Part shown: in pieces, positions 34,976 through 47,735 of the stretch
Numbering within the stretch: the first letter of the stretch is position 1
How the letters are laid out: the number at the start of each line of letters is the position of its first letter
NCBI GenBank assembly: GCA_963585895.1
Contig: OY757911.1
Location: forward strand, 63,268,807-63,332,806
Source of the DNA: Sepioteuthis lessoniana
Lineage: Eukaryota > Mollusca > Cephalopoda > Myopsida > Loliginidae
Length of the DNA: 64,000 nt
Reading direction: 5' to 3'
Program-made: the position numbers and the translations under genes
Notes under the pieces: generated by a model
Seen by the model: the letters and a program-made list of their open reading frames with translations, nothing else
Told to the model about the DNA's origin: nothing
Database searches by the model: none

Positions 34976-36040
34976 GATATCCCACTGAGACGATGGAAGT
35001 GGGATGACTCCTATCCTCTCGTTTGAATTAACAGTAGCAAGCTGTCAAAGAATGATCGTTAAGAAAGAATATGGGTCACAGGGGAGACCAGATGTTTAAA
35101 CTTGGTGACCTCACTCGGGTCGCCTGACACGAGAAGGTAGAAGCCAAACGATTGGCTGGGACCCTAAAACGGAAGTGGCACCTTCTTCCCGTCAGCGAAA
35201 AAAAACGAAAAGAAAAAGTTAGTTGTTGGGCAGGGTTCGTAGGAGACAGAACCAATGCCAAGTACTCCGGGTAAAAGAAGACGAAGAAATTCTGCGAGAC
35301 ACGAAGAAGCCATTTTCTTCAAGCCAGTATTAAAAATAGCATAAAGTCTATTAGCCCGTAAAAGAAGAAAGATTCTCCACGGAATTCCATCAAAGAAATA
35401 AGATAAGTACCCTTGGGACTGCGTCTCCTTATACCAAATTTTGTATACCCTCTCTCTCTCTCTCTCTCAATTTGAAGGAAAACGAAAGAAAAGAAAAGAA
35501 GAAAGACATTTATGTTCATGGACTGTTCATTTATTATATATTTGACACGTTGAGGGTGTATATTTTTGTATAGTAAAAGATTCATGTATTTTAATGTTCC
35601 CACGTGGTCGAAGTTGTTATTTGCATTGTCTTCTACGAATTTGTTACTTCATGTTTCTTTTCCAGCTTCACGTCGCATTATGTTATCTTGCTTAAAATTG
35701 TCCTATTAATTCCTTTAAAATATCACACGAGAAACCGGAGTTGCCGACTACTATAATTAATATTATTACGTCTCAACCTAGAGGTCCATATCTTCCATTG
35801 TCTAGGGAAGGAAGTCTAGCGGCCTTGGTGGGTGTGTGTATAGTGTGAAATTTGGAACCCCTTGCCAGCGGTGGTCAGTCTGGCCATAAATTAATCTCCC
35901 ACATAATATGCCAGTTCTTATATGCCTGAGGCAAAACTCTAAACGAGGACTTATTCTACAAGGGATCAAGTGCCAACCTGCCCCGTCTTCACACGTGCGA
36001 AAATAAAACCCCGTTTTGGGATAAAAGTAAATTCTTTGCG
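34976..36040. other. Intron sequence, no gene seen
   Basis: A CT run lies at 35450-35468. Frames of 60-94 codons on the minus strand have no recognisable domain. Confidence 0.45.
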
Positions 36041-36044
36041 TCAT

Positions 36045-36955
36045 GTAATTTTATGTCAAAGCAAAAATTGGTAATACGCATAAGGTAAGCAAGAACAGGG
36101 TTATCTAGTGATAGAGATGAAATAGTTAATAACATAATAAGCAAATGCAGCAAACTATCACAAAAGAAATGCAAGAGTAGGTATGACTGGATGGGAAAGG
36201 TTATCCACTGGGAATTGTGCAAGAGATTAAAATTTGACCAAGCTGAGGGGGCGTTCTCGTGGTGTAATGGTTAAAACGATGGACTGCGAAATCGTAGCAA
36301 GCGAGCTCGAACACCAGTCACGCTATTATGTTCACTTTCGCGCAAATACCCTTGGGAAAGGTATGAACCCCGTTATCCTCCCAGCTATGGGTTAAATAGT
36401 ACTACTACTGTTCTTCTATGAGAATAGCTTAGGCATTAGATAACCTACAAAGGTTGATATGCCGTTAAACAAAGAAACCTAACCTAACCTTGACCAAGCT
36501 GACAAATTGTATATGCACAAATCAGAATATATCCAAGAAAATAAGATCCTCAGAATTCTCTTGGACTTTAAGATACATACAGAAAACCCGACCCCGACCA
36601 GAAGACCAAACCAAGAATTAATTAACAAAAAAAAAGGACTTGCCATCTGATGGTTTTTTCTGTTCCTCTAGAACACAAAATGGAAAACTAAAAACTGGAC
36701 AAATACTGTCACCTTGCCAGAGAGCTAAAAAAAAGATTTTAAACGTGAAGTTGACGGTGATACCATTTGCAGTTGGCGCCTTTGGAACGGTTCCCAATAA
36801 GCTGGAAAAGAGACTGAAGGAACTGGAGACCAGAGGAAGAATCGAGGCCATTTATATCAAAGGACAATTAAGATCAGCTATGATACTTTGAAGAGATTTG
36901 AAGACCTAAGGAGATTTATTGTCACTCAGACTCCAGTGGAAACCCACCTGGTTAG
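36045..36955 (+). pseudogene. R2-like LINE, C-terminal part, split by SINE-B
   Basis: Reads NNIISKCSKLSQKKCKS and W-M-G-K-V-I-H-W-E-L-C-K, is cut by SINE-B, then resumes LDFKIHTENPTPTRRP and, at 36640-36891, the terminal GAFGTV and RIEAI block. The 3' end is at about 36955. Confidence 0.75.
36247..36489 (+). mobile_element. SINE-B, full copy with 13-bp TSD
   Basis: The exact direct repeat TTGACCAAGCTGA at 36234-36246 and 36490-36502 fixes this 243-bp copy. It starts GGGGCGTTCTCGTGGTGTAA and ends GCCGTTAAACAAAGAAACCT plus AACCTAACC. It is the best-bounded SINE-B here. Confidence 0.92.
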
Positions 36956-37072
36956 AACGAGTGTACAAAATCCTTAAAGAGTAGAATAATGATTTCTTGC
37001 AGGAATGATCAAACGTCCCTTCAGTTGACTTTTGCGAAACAATTTGATTTGATTTTTTTTTAATTATTTCAG

Positions 37073-37175
37073 AGCTTTTGCCAGTCCTCATATATTCCAA
37101 GTGGTTCTAGCAGACACAGATTTAATGAATGATTCTGGTTTTGAAATTTATCGCAGTCTCCAGAAGATTATAGCG
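37073..37175 (+). CDS. Chitin-binding serine protease, exon 3
   Basis: The acceptor TTAATTATTTCAG precedes it. The first base completes the phase-2 Gly codon, after which 34 codons read AFASPHIFQVVLADTDLMND followed by SGFEIYRSLQKIIA. This is the strand after the His loop in S1 proteases (FQVVLGDHDL-type, then the V-x-KII segment). It lines up with KIIAHEDYDS across the next junction. The donor GCG|GTCAGT at 37175/37176 is phase 0, with a C at +3 that is slightly unusual. Confidence 0.9.
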
Positions 37176-37232
37176 GTCAGTTTTGAAGAATATTTTTTTT
37201 AATTTCTGTATTTGTGTGCCTATATTTTTGCG

Positions 37233-37235
<3 letters not shown>

Positions 37236-37318
<83 letters not shown>
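37236..37318. repeat. (TA)n(TG)n microsatellite
   Basis: About 12 TA units followed by about 29 TG units. Confidence 0.97.
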
Positions 37319-37319
<1 letters not shown>

Positions 37320-37427
37320 TTTATCATTATATTAGCTGTACTCGTGGAAATTCCATGTATTAAATATATAATAATTGTGAAATAAATTGTTGATTTCTAT
37401 TTCTGCTTTAAAATTTGGTGAATTAGG

Positions 37428-37591
37428 TCGGTTTCTTTGTTTAATGGCATATCAACCTTTGTTGGTTATTTAATGCCAAAGCCATTCTTCTAGAAGAACA
37501 GTAATGGTACTATTTAACCTATAGATGGGAGGATAATGGGGTTCATACCTTTCCCAAGGGTATTTGCCCTAAAGTGAACGTAATAGCGCAA
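37428..37591 (-). mobile_element. SINE-B, head truncated
   Basis: Tail CGGTTTCTTTGTTTAATGGC to AAAGTGAACGTAATAGCGCA. The head is replaced by an unclassified 160-bp segment (37592-37752) that begins near TGTAGGG and ends near ATATCACA, possibly LTR-derived. Confidence 0.7.
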
Positions 37592-37809
37592 AGAGATGTA
37601 GGGTTTACAGTAGTATATATTTACAGAAATACAGACAGTAACAGTTACCGGTAACTGACTAGACTTGCTTGACTCGTTTATCGAGTCAGTCACTATTTAT
37701 ACTGTCGGCGAGAGTCCGTGCAGTGACGTCACGGGCTATATCACAATAAAACCGGTTAAATTTACAATAAGTCTTACATTGCCTGTCTGTGAGGAGGTCA
37801 ATCTCGAAA

Positions 37810-38212
37810 TGATTGATTTAGTTTGGTTTGATTTGGGTTAAGTTTATGGTACATCAACCATTGTAGGTTATTAATGCCAAATCCATTGTTATACATATGA
37901 ACAGTTCTATTTCAAACAATTCAGTTTAGCCGAAAAAACAGTTCTATTTCAAACAATTCAGTTTAACATAAGTACACAGTTTACTTTTATTTGACCCATA
38001 GTTAGGATCCTAATAGGTGCTACCACTCTGGACCAGAGGGGACCTGGAAGCGATGGCAATGAAGGGGTAATCCACTTTCCCCAAAGCTCCAGCATAACTG
38101 GAACCTCACCATCAGATTGTTTAGTGTCATATCCAGGACACTTGCTGGGAGGGGGTCTTACCCCTCAGCAGAGATGCAGACGGTATTTTCTACCGCCCTA
38201 GCCGACTGGCCA
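37810..38212 (-). mobile_element. SINE-A, first of a tandem pair
   Basis: Tail GTTTATGGTACATCAACCAT at the left; head CCGCCCTAGCCGACTGG at the right. A short repeat (GATTGATTT) precedes it and follows it. Confidence 0.85.
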
Positions 38213-38217
38213 AGATT

Positions 38218-38695
38218 GATTTGGTTTGTTTTATCGCATATCAACTATTGTAGGTTATTTAATGCCAAATCCGGTTTATACATAGATATAAGATATATAT
38301 GATTTTTAAGCAAAATCAACAAAGTTAAATGGTTCCAAGTATTGATATGTATCACTAACAATTCAATTAATCATTAGACATTTGTTTACACACACTTAAA
38401 CGATCAAACAGTTCTATTTCAAGCAGTTCAATTTAACATTTGTCATTTGTTTGCACTCAGTTTAAATGTCAAACAGTTTTATTTGACCCATTGATAGAAC
38501 GCTTTCAGGTACTACCATACCGAGCCAGAGCGGACCTGGGAGCGATGCCGATGAAGGGATACTCTGCATTCCTCAAAGCTCTAGCATTACTGGAGCCTCA
38601 CCACCAAATTGTTTATCTTGGACACTTGTTGGTGGAGTCATACAGAGATGCAATCGGTGTATTTTACAGTCCCACTCGACTGGGCTCAATATTGA
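38218..38695 (-). mobile_element. SINE-A, second of a tandem pair
   Basis: Tail TTTTATCGCATATCAACTAT, then several internal repeat units, and head ACAGTCCCACTCGACTGG. It is in the same orientation as its neighbour; the junction carries the GATTGATTT repeat. Confidence 0.85.
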
Positions 38696-38699
38696 TAAG

Positions 38700-38984
38700 A
38701 ACATTATCGTAGTTAAAATAAGTGTAAAAGCAATCAACAAAAAATTTAATCATAAAATAGATTATTTTTGAAAATTAGATTTAAAATGAATAATAAATCA
38801 TAGTTATTCATTTTCAGTCTTTTTTTTTCTCAATAACCTGTTTAATGGACGATTTTTAAAGCAAAATATGTAAATTAGCTTAACCCATTCAGAAAAATCG
38901 TTACATTATATAGCAGGATAAACAGAAACCTGTTTGAAGCAAGAGAAATCGGTTACTTTTTGTAAAATTCAGAAAAAAACAGAC

Positions 38985-39026
<42 letters not shown>

Positions 39027-39176
39027 AAGAAATATATAAATAATCACTTACGTATAGTTACTCGAGTTTTATGTTAAAAGCTTGTTTAAAGAAAAATTGG
39101 CTTAGTTTTTCATATAACTCTTCTTTGAAGAATGGAACCTTTTTACGTTTTTAACGACAGGATATTGCACTTGTGC

Positions 39177-39226
<50 letters not shown>

Positions 39227-39945
39227 TCAAAGCATACCGACAGAATCCTATCTCGCTCTCTCTCTCTCCCTATCGACCACCGCTTATGGTAAGTCCTCTA
39301 GATGGCAACCAGCGTCAGCACAGACTTGATGAATGGAAGTTTTAGCAGGTCGACTAACACTGACGGGTCCATATGTTTGAGTCTCAAGGAGAATGTCGCT
39401 CATGAGTTTGTAGGTGTTATGAAGAGTTTGGTCTTTTTCTAAAGACGGAAGAAAAGAAGATGACGATACCTTTTGAATTTTCGTTTTTCAGTTTGATTCT
39501 GTTGTTTGATAGTAGTCGATTTGGGGTTTAGATATCTGACTCCGTTGGTTTTCCTCTCTACCCCCATCCTAATTCGTTGGGCGTCTTTTTGTCTGTAGAA
39601 GGCAGCAAAATAATTATTGAATGAAGGAAAGAAAGAAGACGATATCCCTTAAATTTTAACTTTATTCTTCTTAAATTTCAAATTTATTTTGTTTGGGTTC
39701 TTGCATGGCGACTCCAGAAATTAGATCGAATTTCTCTTTTGCACGGAGACTGTCCTTTTTGTATGCATGCGTTGCCTCCTCTTCCTGTCAAGTGCTTCTG
39801 AGAATTTCTGCACTTTTTGAATGTATGTTATCTATTCTATTTTTTCTTTCTTTTTTTTTCTATCAACTACAAATTTGTCCCTATTGACCAGCAGTACCCA
39901 GCATACCTTGCTTATCCTATGTTGTCTTATATACCAGTTTGTGTT
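38700..39945. other. Intron sequence with two (TA)n runs
   Basis: TA runs lie at about 38988-39020 and 39180-39224. No gene or repeat family was seen in the remainder. Confidence 0.5.
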
Positions 39946-39949
39946 ACAC

Positions 39950-40020
39950 TATTTACCAACCCCTCCGCTCGGGCAGGATATGACATAAGGTCAATTTTTA
40001 AGCGGAGTTTAACAGGTTTG
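39950..40020 (-). mobile_element. SINE-C, 3' fragment
   Basis: It starts TTTACCAACCCCTCCGCTCG and is cut off at GCGGAGTTTAACAGGTTTG, where a tandem duplication begins. Confidence 0.8.
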
Positions 40021-40235
40021 TCGCGAAAAATTTCATATAGATATATAAGTTTCTCTGAGATCAATTTTTGAATAGAAATCAAATAATATATTTTATGAAT
40101 AAGTTGTGGATGATTTTTGGTTTAACAGGTTTGTCGCGAAAAATTTCATATAGATATATAAGTTTCTCTGAGATCAATTTTAGAATAGAAATCAAATAAT
40201 ATATTTTATGAATAAGTTGTGTATTATTTTTGGTT
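40009..40235. repeat. Tandem duplication, two units of about 113 bp
   Basis: Each unit starts AACAGGTTTGTCGCGAAAAA and continues with TTCTCTGAGATCAATTTT and ATAATATATTTTATGAATAA. The units start at 40011 and 40124 and are nearly identical. The first bases of both belong to SINE-C. Confidence 0.92.
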
Positions 40236-40426
40236 TTACATTTTGATTTTTTAACAATTTTGAAATAAGGAAACAATTAAGTATCAATTTGTAATAATCC
40301 AAAATATTAAGAACAACAAAATATAAAAGAAATCAGACACTTTTTCCGTGAAGAGTCAATCAGTCAATAGGGGAGAGTTATCTCCCCAAACAAAACTAAT
40401 CTTCTTTTTCTATACAAGTAAGTAAG

Positions 40427-40585
40427 TTGGCGACCGTAGAGGAGGTGACCTAAAGGTTCCCTTTTCGATAGCTACTATACCAAGGTGTAAAGGGGGGACG
40501 CTACTCCTTTCACTGGATTGTTAGGATTGAACCCAGGTCTTCCGGGCTATTGGCAAACAGTCTAACCATTATGCCAATATACCCC
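40427..40585 (-). mobile_element. SINE-D, internally shortened
   Basis: Reverse reading gives CATAATGGTTAGACTGTTTG, B box GGGTTCAATCC, then the CTACTCC...GGTACC body without the middle part. Confidence 0.65.
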
Positions 40586-40589
40586 ACAA

Positions 40590-42205
40590 ATATAATTGTT
40601 TTCCGTACTAATATCGTCATCAACAGCTGTAACAACAACAACAACAATAACTGTTGATTGATTGGTTGGCTTTATGGCATGCCAACCCTAATCTTTTATA
40701 CAGACCTCGGGTTGGTTATATTACTTAATGTTCTTAAGTGACCACACATTTAGGAACTGGACAGACTCATTTCTACTTAACTTCGCTGATCTGATTGGAA
40801 CGTGCGCTATTTGCGTGATTTGGCTATAAGTAGACAGCATTAGAAGTTGTGGATTAACGGGAGCAGTTGCGAGTACAAACAAAACAACACACTTTTGCGC
40901 ATGAGGTCGCAGTATCTATGGGGTTAAAGAAGGGTTTATCGTGGTTGTGCTTAATTGTTGGTATTGTTGGGAAATTCTGATCTTTGTAAACTGACTTCTT
41001 TTCTTCTTACTCCATTCACTTTTTGTCTTCTTTTTGTCTGTCAAAGCTGTACGGGAATTAAGGAAGGAAGGAAAAAAACTGGGATACCTTTAAACTCAAA
41101 TTTTATTTGGGAGATTTACAACTATTCTGTGGTGGGAATGTTTCCTTAACCAGATAAATTGTCGGTTCCCCATACCAGACGTTTGAAGAATATAAGGGAA
41201 TCATTTTCGGCAATTACAAACTTGAATGTCCGTCGTGAGTCTTGTGGGTATGTTTAGCAGAGACTGCTACAAGTAGGAAAGACACCACATGCTTTTAAGT
41301 TCGGGACTCAGCTGGCACATGCATTTCCTACTAGCAGCCGAGTGAAAAGGATCCGTTCGGTCAAGGCGTCACGATGTAACTAAGAGAGTTTCTCTTTGGT
41401 GCCAGGAAGCCCATCTTTTCAGGCATTCTCAGATTGCGCTTCTTGTCAGAGGCCACCAGAGAAACTGTTACTTTTACATTTCATTTATTCTATTCTTTAT
41501 AAGTTATTGTTTTTTTTTTCATTTCTTCTTAATCCCCACATATCCCCATTTCGTATTTCATGAAGTAAAAATCTATATTTGATTTTGTAATGCTCACATG
41601 TCCATAAAAAAAGAGAAAATAATTGACAGATAAATTTACAAAAGTATAAGTATTTCATTCAACCGAAATAATTCATGAACAGAAAATAAGACAAAAAAAG
41701 ATTGTTACTATACGTAGCACTGCCGGCCAAACTATTACTGAAACGTCTTTCTCGCTAAAGTCCGTCAGACTGCTTGTCATTCGATTAATGTCCCCTGAAA
41801 TAATGTCCATTCCTAATAGCGCGGTACTTTTATTTATATTATCTGGAGGCCCGCCGCTTCCGTCCACTGCCAATCGGTGTTCAATCGTCTGTGCCTCACT
41901 TTATTCATATATAACAGTTGAATATAAAAACTTTTATTGATTTCACAAGTAAATACTTTCTCGCGTCATTTTGTCGCTTTGACTTATTCATCGTACCTTG
42001 CGTTAAACTACTTAACACCCAACTCTAAAGCCATGAGCGACTACCTATCAGATTGAAGGCGCTTAAAGCTCTGAGGAAATCTATTCCCTCTCATATTTTC
42101 TCGCTAGAATTTCTGATAATAAAAGTAACTTAAAACTTCAATTCATAATTTATCGATAATCGAAATTAAATTCTAACAAAATATATCACTCTCAGTCATA
42201 CCTTT
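40590..42205. other. Intron sequence, no gene seen
   Basis: A possible SINE-A tail lies near 40660-40690 in reverse. The sequence is otherwise unrecognised. Confidence 0.45.
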
Positions 42206-42212
42206 GGAATAT

Positions 42213-42465
42213 CGAGCGACCTTGTGGTGTAATAGTTAAAACGATGGACAACGGAATCGTAGTAAGCGAGTTCGTACTCCAGTCGCGCTATTATGTTCAC
42301 TTTCGGGCAAATACCCTTGGGAAAGGTATGGACCCCCTTATCCTCCCAGCTATGGGTTAAACAGTACCACTACTGTTCTTCTAGAAGAATAGCTTTGGTA
42401 TGAAATAGCCTACAAAGGTTGATATGCCGTTAAACAAAGAAACTAAACCTAAACCAACCCACAAA
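42213..42465 (+). mobile_element. SINE-B, full copy
   Basis: Starts TATCGAGCGACCTTGTGGTG; B-box-like GAGTTCGTACTCCAG; ends GTTGATATGCCGTTAAACAA. No clear direct repeat was found around it. Confidence 0.88.
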
Positions 42466-43470
42466 TATGAAACTGTTATATTAAAATCTATTTTCTCTTA
42501 GGTGGACTCATCTTTAACGTTACCAATTGCTGTTTGTCCCAGTTCGATGTCAATTTTTAGTTAGCAAAAAAAGATTGTAAAAAATGGCATTGTTTAAAGA
42601 ATAAAATAAAATAAATAGGAATTTTTTTTAATTTGATTTTTTAGTCTTGTTATGTCTATGACAAAGTTTTGATCCACTATGATTTTTTTTAGTATACTAC
42701 GTTTATATGTTTTTTTATACTTAACTGAGCCAAAATTTCAAATCGTAAAATATGCATATTTATGAAGATCTTTGCAAGAACAAATACCAAATAACAGCGT
42801 AAATATTTTTACATGACGAAGGGAAGTTTTAATTATTTGAAATACCAAACGCTAGGCTCCGGTAGTGGGTTCTGAAGTTTTTTGTTTTTTTGTTTTTTGT
42901 TTTTTTGGGAGGGGTTAATAGTCAATTTTCCGTTGCTTAATCAAAATGAAAATTTTACCAACTTTCACACATTAAAAATAATCAATATAAAATAATTTCT
43001 GTTGGCCGCTAAATTTTCAATTGACTTTATATATCTGATTATGTATTAAAGAAATCTAAAAAAAAAATGTCTCAGATTAAAACAAAGACTTACTAAAATA
43101 GACAACGTAGAATCATTAATATGAGCAACAATTGCTAAAGAGGAAAAAAAATTATTTTACACAATAAACAGTTATTTTTTAACAGAATCTTCTTCTTTGC
43201 CAATACACTTCATTAAGTATTAATCAGATAAAACAGATATTACTGTAGAAATCTCTTACCGAAATTAAGCCAAAAACTACGTGTCAGGCTATGAATTTAT
43301 TGATTAACTCTTGTATATTAAGTATTTGTATGATAAAAATATAATTTTGTATTTATGAGCGGCCAATAAGTTATCCAAACAATGAACATCCATTATAATC
43401 ATAGTGTTGTACCCTTAAGATTGAATGGTCAGTCTTTGCTTTGCTAAAAATTACGATTTAACTCCTATGT
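42466..43470. other. AT-rich intron sequence, no gene seen
   Basis: T-rich tract near 42880-42905. Nothing recognised. Confidence 0.5.
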
Positions 43471-43486
43471 GTTACTTGATTGAAAA

Positions 43487-43755
43487 GGCGTGGTTAGTGT
43501 AATGGTTATAGTCATAGGAAATAGAATCAGAGACTCGAATTCAAGCCCTGAACGAGGCTGTTTGAGTTTCCCTTCGCGCTAATGCCTTTTTGAAATCCAT
43601 CTGGTCTCTTCTAAATTGTTAGGCAGACTGAAAGCTTTAGCCTTGTTTAGGCAATTGGTCTAGAAGAAAGACTTTGAATTAAAACCAGCATTAATCCCCT
43701 TGAAAACTGATCATGTATCCCATCCTATCCGGGGCGGGGCGTTCAGATGAATACA
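43487..43755 (+). mobile_element. SINE-C with 14-bp TSD
   Basis: The direct repeat TACTTGATTGAAAA is exact at 43473-43486 and 43756-43769. The head GGCGTGGTTAGTGTAATGGT and the end CCTATCCGGGGCGGGGCGTT are diverged from other copies. Confidence 0.88.
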
Positions 43756-43865
43756 TACTTGATTGAAAAATTATCGTTTTACCCCCAAATTCAAATTAAA
43801 GTTACTAACGTCACACATCGCAACAAAAGACGGCAGAAAATTAAGCTTATTCATTTCTCTTTCTC

Positions 43866-44075
43866 CTAAGTTCCGTGGTGTAATGGTGGACTGCGGCCTC
43901 AAAGAAAAAGAGTTCGAGCTCCAGTCACACTTTTGAACTAATACCCTAGGGAAAGGTATTGAACCCTCTTACCACCCCAGTTATGAATTAAATAGTATCA
44001 TTTCTTCAACAAGGATGACTGTGGCATGAAAAAAACCCACGAAGGTTGATTAATTAAACAAAGTAACCAAGCTAC
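43866..44075 (+). mobile_element. SINE-B, slightly shortened
   Basis: Head CCGTGGTGTAATGGTGGACT and B-box-like GAGTTCGAGCTCCAG; tail GAAGGTTGATTAATTAAACA. Confidence 0.8.
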
Positions 44076-44079
44076 TTCT

Positions 44080-46300
44080 GCAGAGGTAATCAAGATAGCT
44101 CTTCTAGAGATTTGAGTTCATTTATGATTATTTCATCAGCTGAAGAATAAAAATTCAAAACAAAAATATTTAAAGACAACTGAGGAACCATAAGACTTCC
44201 ACCTGAAAAAAGAAATTGTAAACAATGTTCTTCCATATAAAAGCACTTCTCATGATAATTTGAAAACAAGGTACATACAAATCTGCACAGAGCATTCATT
44301 CCCTCGTTCAAATTGTTGTATTGGTGTTTTCTTCTCTAGTCAGACGTCGTTTATCTCCCCCATCTTGTTCTTGCCACCCAAACGTCGTTCTATGTATTCA
44401 TTGTTCGATGTTCTCAACTGAGATGAACAACGAGACCACATCTTCTTTTGTGCGCATTATTTATTTACTTCATATTTATAACCGACTCTGTGAGCAAACC
44501 GGGTAGACTGGACCATAGAAAGAAAATTAGGTCCAATCTCTTCGATTGGTCACGGCTAATTAACTCAGTGTTGAAATCTAACTTCTACGACTGTTTGGTT
44601 TCATGGTCGAGACTATTCAGTCTTAGCCGTGGACTCTGACTGACCCTGGGTTCTAAGGCTGTCACTCAAACACAACTAACCCAACAAACTTTTTCCACAC
44701 ATTCTAGTTTAAACTAACCTACACTTCATGTCAATTATAAATTTTGTCTATTTATTTTGTAACTGAGTCAATCTTTTACGCTTTTGTATAAACTATTTCA
44801 ACAAAATGGTAAAATGTGATAGTACCAATCTTCTTAAGTTTTTCAACAATGAAGGTGTAGCATAGAACCAAAAAAGAAATGTTGTGTCTAAAAGAAAGGA
44901 CTTCGCAAAAAATAGAAACACTCAAAACTTGAATTTCAAGGAAGAAAATAGTAGTCGCTTTTATTCTTGGGGACTACAGCGAACTGTAGTTAATAAAAAG
45001 TTTGTTCAGTAGCGTTCTTCCTTGCCTTTGTGAAACGTTACCCCCTCACCCCCACCACATTAACTTTCTCAGTCTTCTAACCATGTCACTTCTTAGCCGG
45101 CCGGTGATCAACTAGTGGTTCGAGGGGGCAACGCACATTTCTTGCCACCACACAAGAATACGATCGAGGGAGACAGGAGAAAATAGAAAGACAAACGAAC
45201 AAACAAAGCTTGGGGTTACCAAGAGCAGAGGAAGGTATGCAACACTACATGCATGTGCATTCCTGATAGCAGATATGGACTAACGCTAGAGTGGGTTACT
45301 AGCGAAAATTCCACAATGCTACTGGAATCAGACATCTTGAGACTCTTCTTCACTGGACCCTATCTTGTCTCCTCGCCTCTCTGTTCTGGTGTCTAGTGTT
45401 GACTGCCCCTCCGTGGATCCACGCCAACCTCTCTGTTCGCCTCTCTCTTGTCCAGTCTCAACTGCCTTCTCTCTGCTCTCCAGCCACCAACTGCCTCTCT
45501 TGGTCTCCTGCCACCAACTGCCTCTCTCTGGGTCGCGTCGTCAACTCTCATTCGCCTCCCCGTACCACTTCCGGGTACGGCGAGATTTCATGTCCAAGAA
45601 TCCTTTGTCTGGTTTCGCGCCAAAACAGACAATTGAATCGTCTGCTTTGGCAGCCTACCCCCATAGTGCTACACCTTCTCTCTTTTTTTTTTTTTTTTTT
45701 TTGTCGCTATCAAACGTCTCCTTTCCCTCCGCGCACTTCAGCTAGCATATGTAGAAAGGTTCACTCTCCTCTTCTTGGCGATAACGGCGGTGTCGTTATC
45801 GTTGGCTTGTTGATACTTTCTTATCAGTTGAATTGCTGACAAGCTGGGAATAAAATGGGTCGGGGCGTCATGGACCTCTGTTGAACCTGTTTAGAAACCT
45901 GCCTTGAACTGCCAAAATCTCGTTACTTGATTTCTTATATAGCGATTTGATAGATCAATTCGAAGGTTCCGGAAGGCTCGATGATCACCAGTGAAAACAA
46001 TAGTGTAGCACGTGAAAGTTCACGCGTGATTATATCAAAATCACGCTTGAACTCTACAGGTCATTCTGCCTGCACGAGCGAGGTTCGTGACATTTTTGAT
46101 CGTCAGACCCATGTACCCTACGACCGATGACAGCTGATGTGCTCTCGCGTTCTCCAAACTTGAGATCGCCGCAATTCAATGACGGCGCCCGTCCGTAATA
46201 TTACAAAGGGACTTTGAAAAGAATAACGCAAGAACACTTTTTTATTTGCAGCAATTTAATTTATAGATTTATTATCACTCAGCATGTCAAAGAAGCTTTG
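44080..46300. other. Intron sequence, no gene seen
   Basis: The block 45350-45680 is C/T-rich with a repeated GCCACCAACTGCCTCTC (near 45483 and 45509) and ends in a T-run at 45684-45702. It could be an old LTR or a CT-rich repeat. No domain could be read in its overlapping frames. Confidence 0.4.
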
Positions 46301-47395
46301 AATACGCTGTATTCCGAGTTAAGCGGTAAGACCAGCCCCGAAAGTGGTGTCCTGGTTAGGACATCTGATATTGAAGCTCTAGTTCTGGATATCTGTGTAG
46401 TATGGAGTATGAATCCATATGATTATTGTGGCCTAGTCGGCTGGGGCTGCAGAATACACTGACTGCCTCTCTGCAGAGGGGTAAGACTTCCCCAATGAGT
46501 GTCCTGAATTTGACACCAAATAATCTGATGGTGAGACTTCAGTAATGCTGGAGCTTTGATGAACGTAGAGTACCCTTTCATTGCCATCGCTCCCAGGTCC
46601 ACTCCGGTGCGGGGTGGTAGCACCTGATGAGGTCCTATCGATGGGTCAAATAGAACTGTTTGACCTGTAAAGTGTGTACTTATGCTAAATTGGGTTGTTC
46701 GGGATAGAACTGTTTTTACATTTAACTGTGTGAAAACAAAAAAAAAATGGTGCTTTTGCTAAACTGAATTGTTTGAAATAGAACTCTTTGATCATTTAAC
46801 TGTGTGTAAGCAAATGGCAGATGTTTGATTGAATTGTTAGTGATACATAGCAATACTTGGAACCATTAAACTTTGACATGCTAAACTAAATTGTTTGAAA
46901 TAGAATTTCTTTTACATTTAACTATGTGTAAGCAAGAAACTCTGTACTTATGCTAAATTGAATTGTTTGAAGTAGATCTGTTAATTTAACTGTGTATTCG
47001 TATTAGATAGAAATAAGTGAAACCATTTAATTGTGAAAAAAATGTGCTCGTTTGAAAATAATAATCATATATTTAATATGTATAAAAAGGGTTTGGCAAT
47101 AAATAACCTACAATGATTGATATGCCATAAAACCAAACCTACCAACTAGTACCATATGATTGTTTGTGTTAGATAAAAATTCTTGAAACCATACAAATAT
47201 GTGCAAATTGCTTTATTAGATAGGAATATTTGGTATTATATAACAGTGCAAAAAAAAACTCTGAAGAAACTAGACAAAAATATAAATGTTCAATGAACGC
47301 AATTTCCTGACCTTTAGGCATAAGATAATCGAAGAGGATTTGGCAGGCTGTTAAAATCAATCTAAAATTACAAATTATTATACCCTCAAAAATGT
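46300..47395 (+). mobile_element. SINE-A2, interrupted by a younger SINE-A
   Basis: Parts at 46320-46424 (GTGTCCTGGTTAGGACATCT) and 47152-47395 (TTCTTGAAACCATACAAATA, CAATGAACGCAATTTCC). The second half matches 19340-19860. Confidence 0.55.
46425..47151 (+). mobile_element. SINE-A, longest copy, with 10-bp TSD
   Basis: Head GGCTGGGGCTGCAGAATACA, body with at least four internal AACTGAATTGTTTGAAATAG-type units, tail GATTGATATGCCATAAAACC. CCATATGATT flanks it at 46415-46424 and 47152-47161. Confidence 0.85.
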
Positions 47396-47489
47396 AATTA
47401 TGCAAACCGTTTGTTTTTCTGTTAAGTTTATTATATTCTCAAGTTGTTGTTAAGTCATGTTTTATTCCTTCTTTCCTTCGTTTCCTCTT

Positions 47490-47735
47490 TAATTGGTTGG
47501 TTTCTTTGTTTAATGGCATATCAACCTTCATAGGTGATTCAATGCCCAAGCCATTCTTCTAGAAGAATAGTAGTGGTAATATTTAACCAATAGCTAGGAG
47601 GATATGGGGTTTCATACCTTTCCCAAGAATATTTGCCCGAAAGTGAACGTAATAGCGCGATTAGTGTTCGAACTCGCTTTCTACGAATCAGCAGTCCAGC
47701 GCTTTAACCGTTACACCACGAGGACATCCCCTCTT
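47490..47735 (-). mobile_element. SINE-B, full copy
   Basis: Tail GGTTTCTTTGTTTAATGGCA at the left, B box in reverse (GTTCGAACTCGCTTTC) and head TTACACCACGAGGACATCCC at the right. Confidence 0.88.

Noticed and set aside
45365-45839. Overlapping ORFs of 126 and 147 codons
   Set aside because: Both come from a C/T-rich repeat running into a T-run; the overlapping frames are equally open and no domain is visible.
46622-46660. CTGATGAGGTCC in a SINE-A copy, resembling a hammerhead core
   Set aside because: Other SINE-A copies read CTGACAGGG or CTGAAAAGG here, and no CGAAAC or GTC follows in the right spacing.
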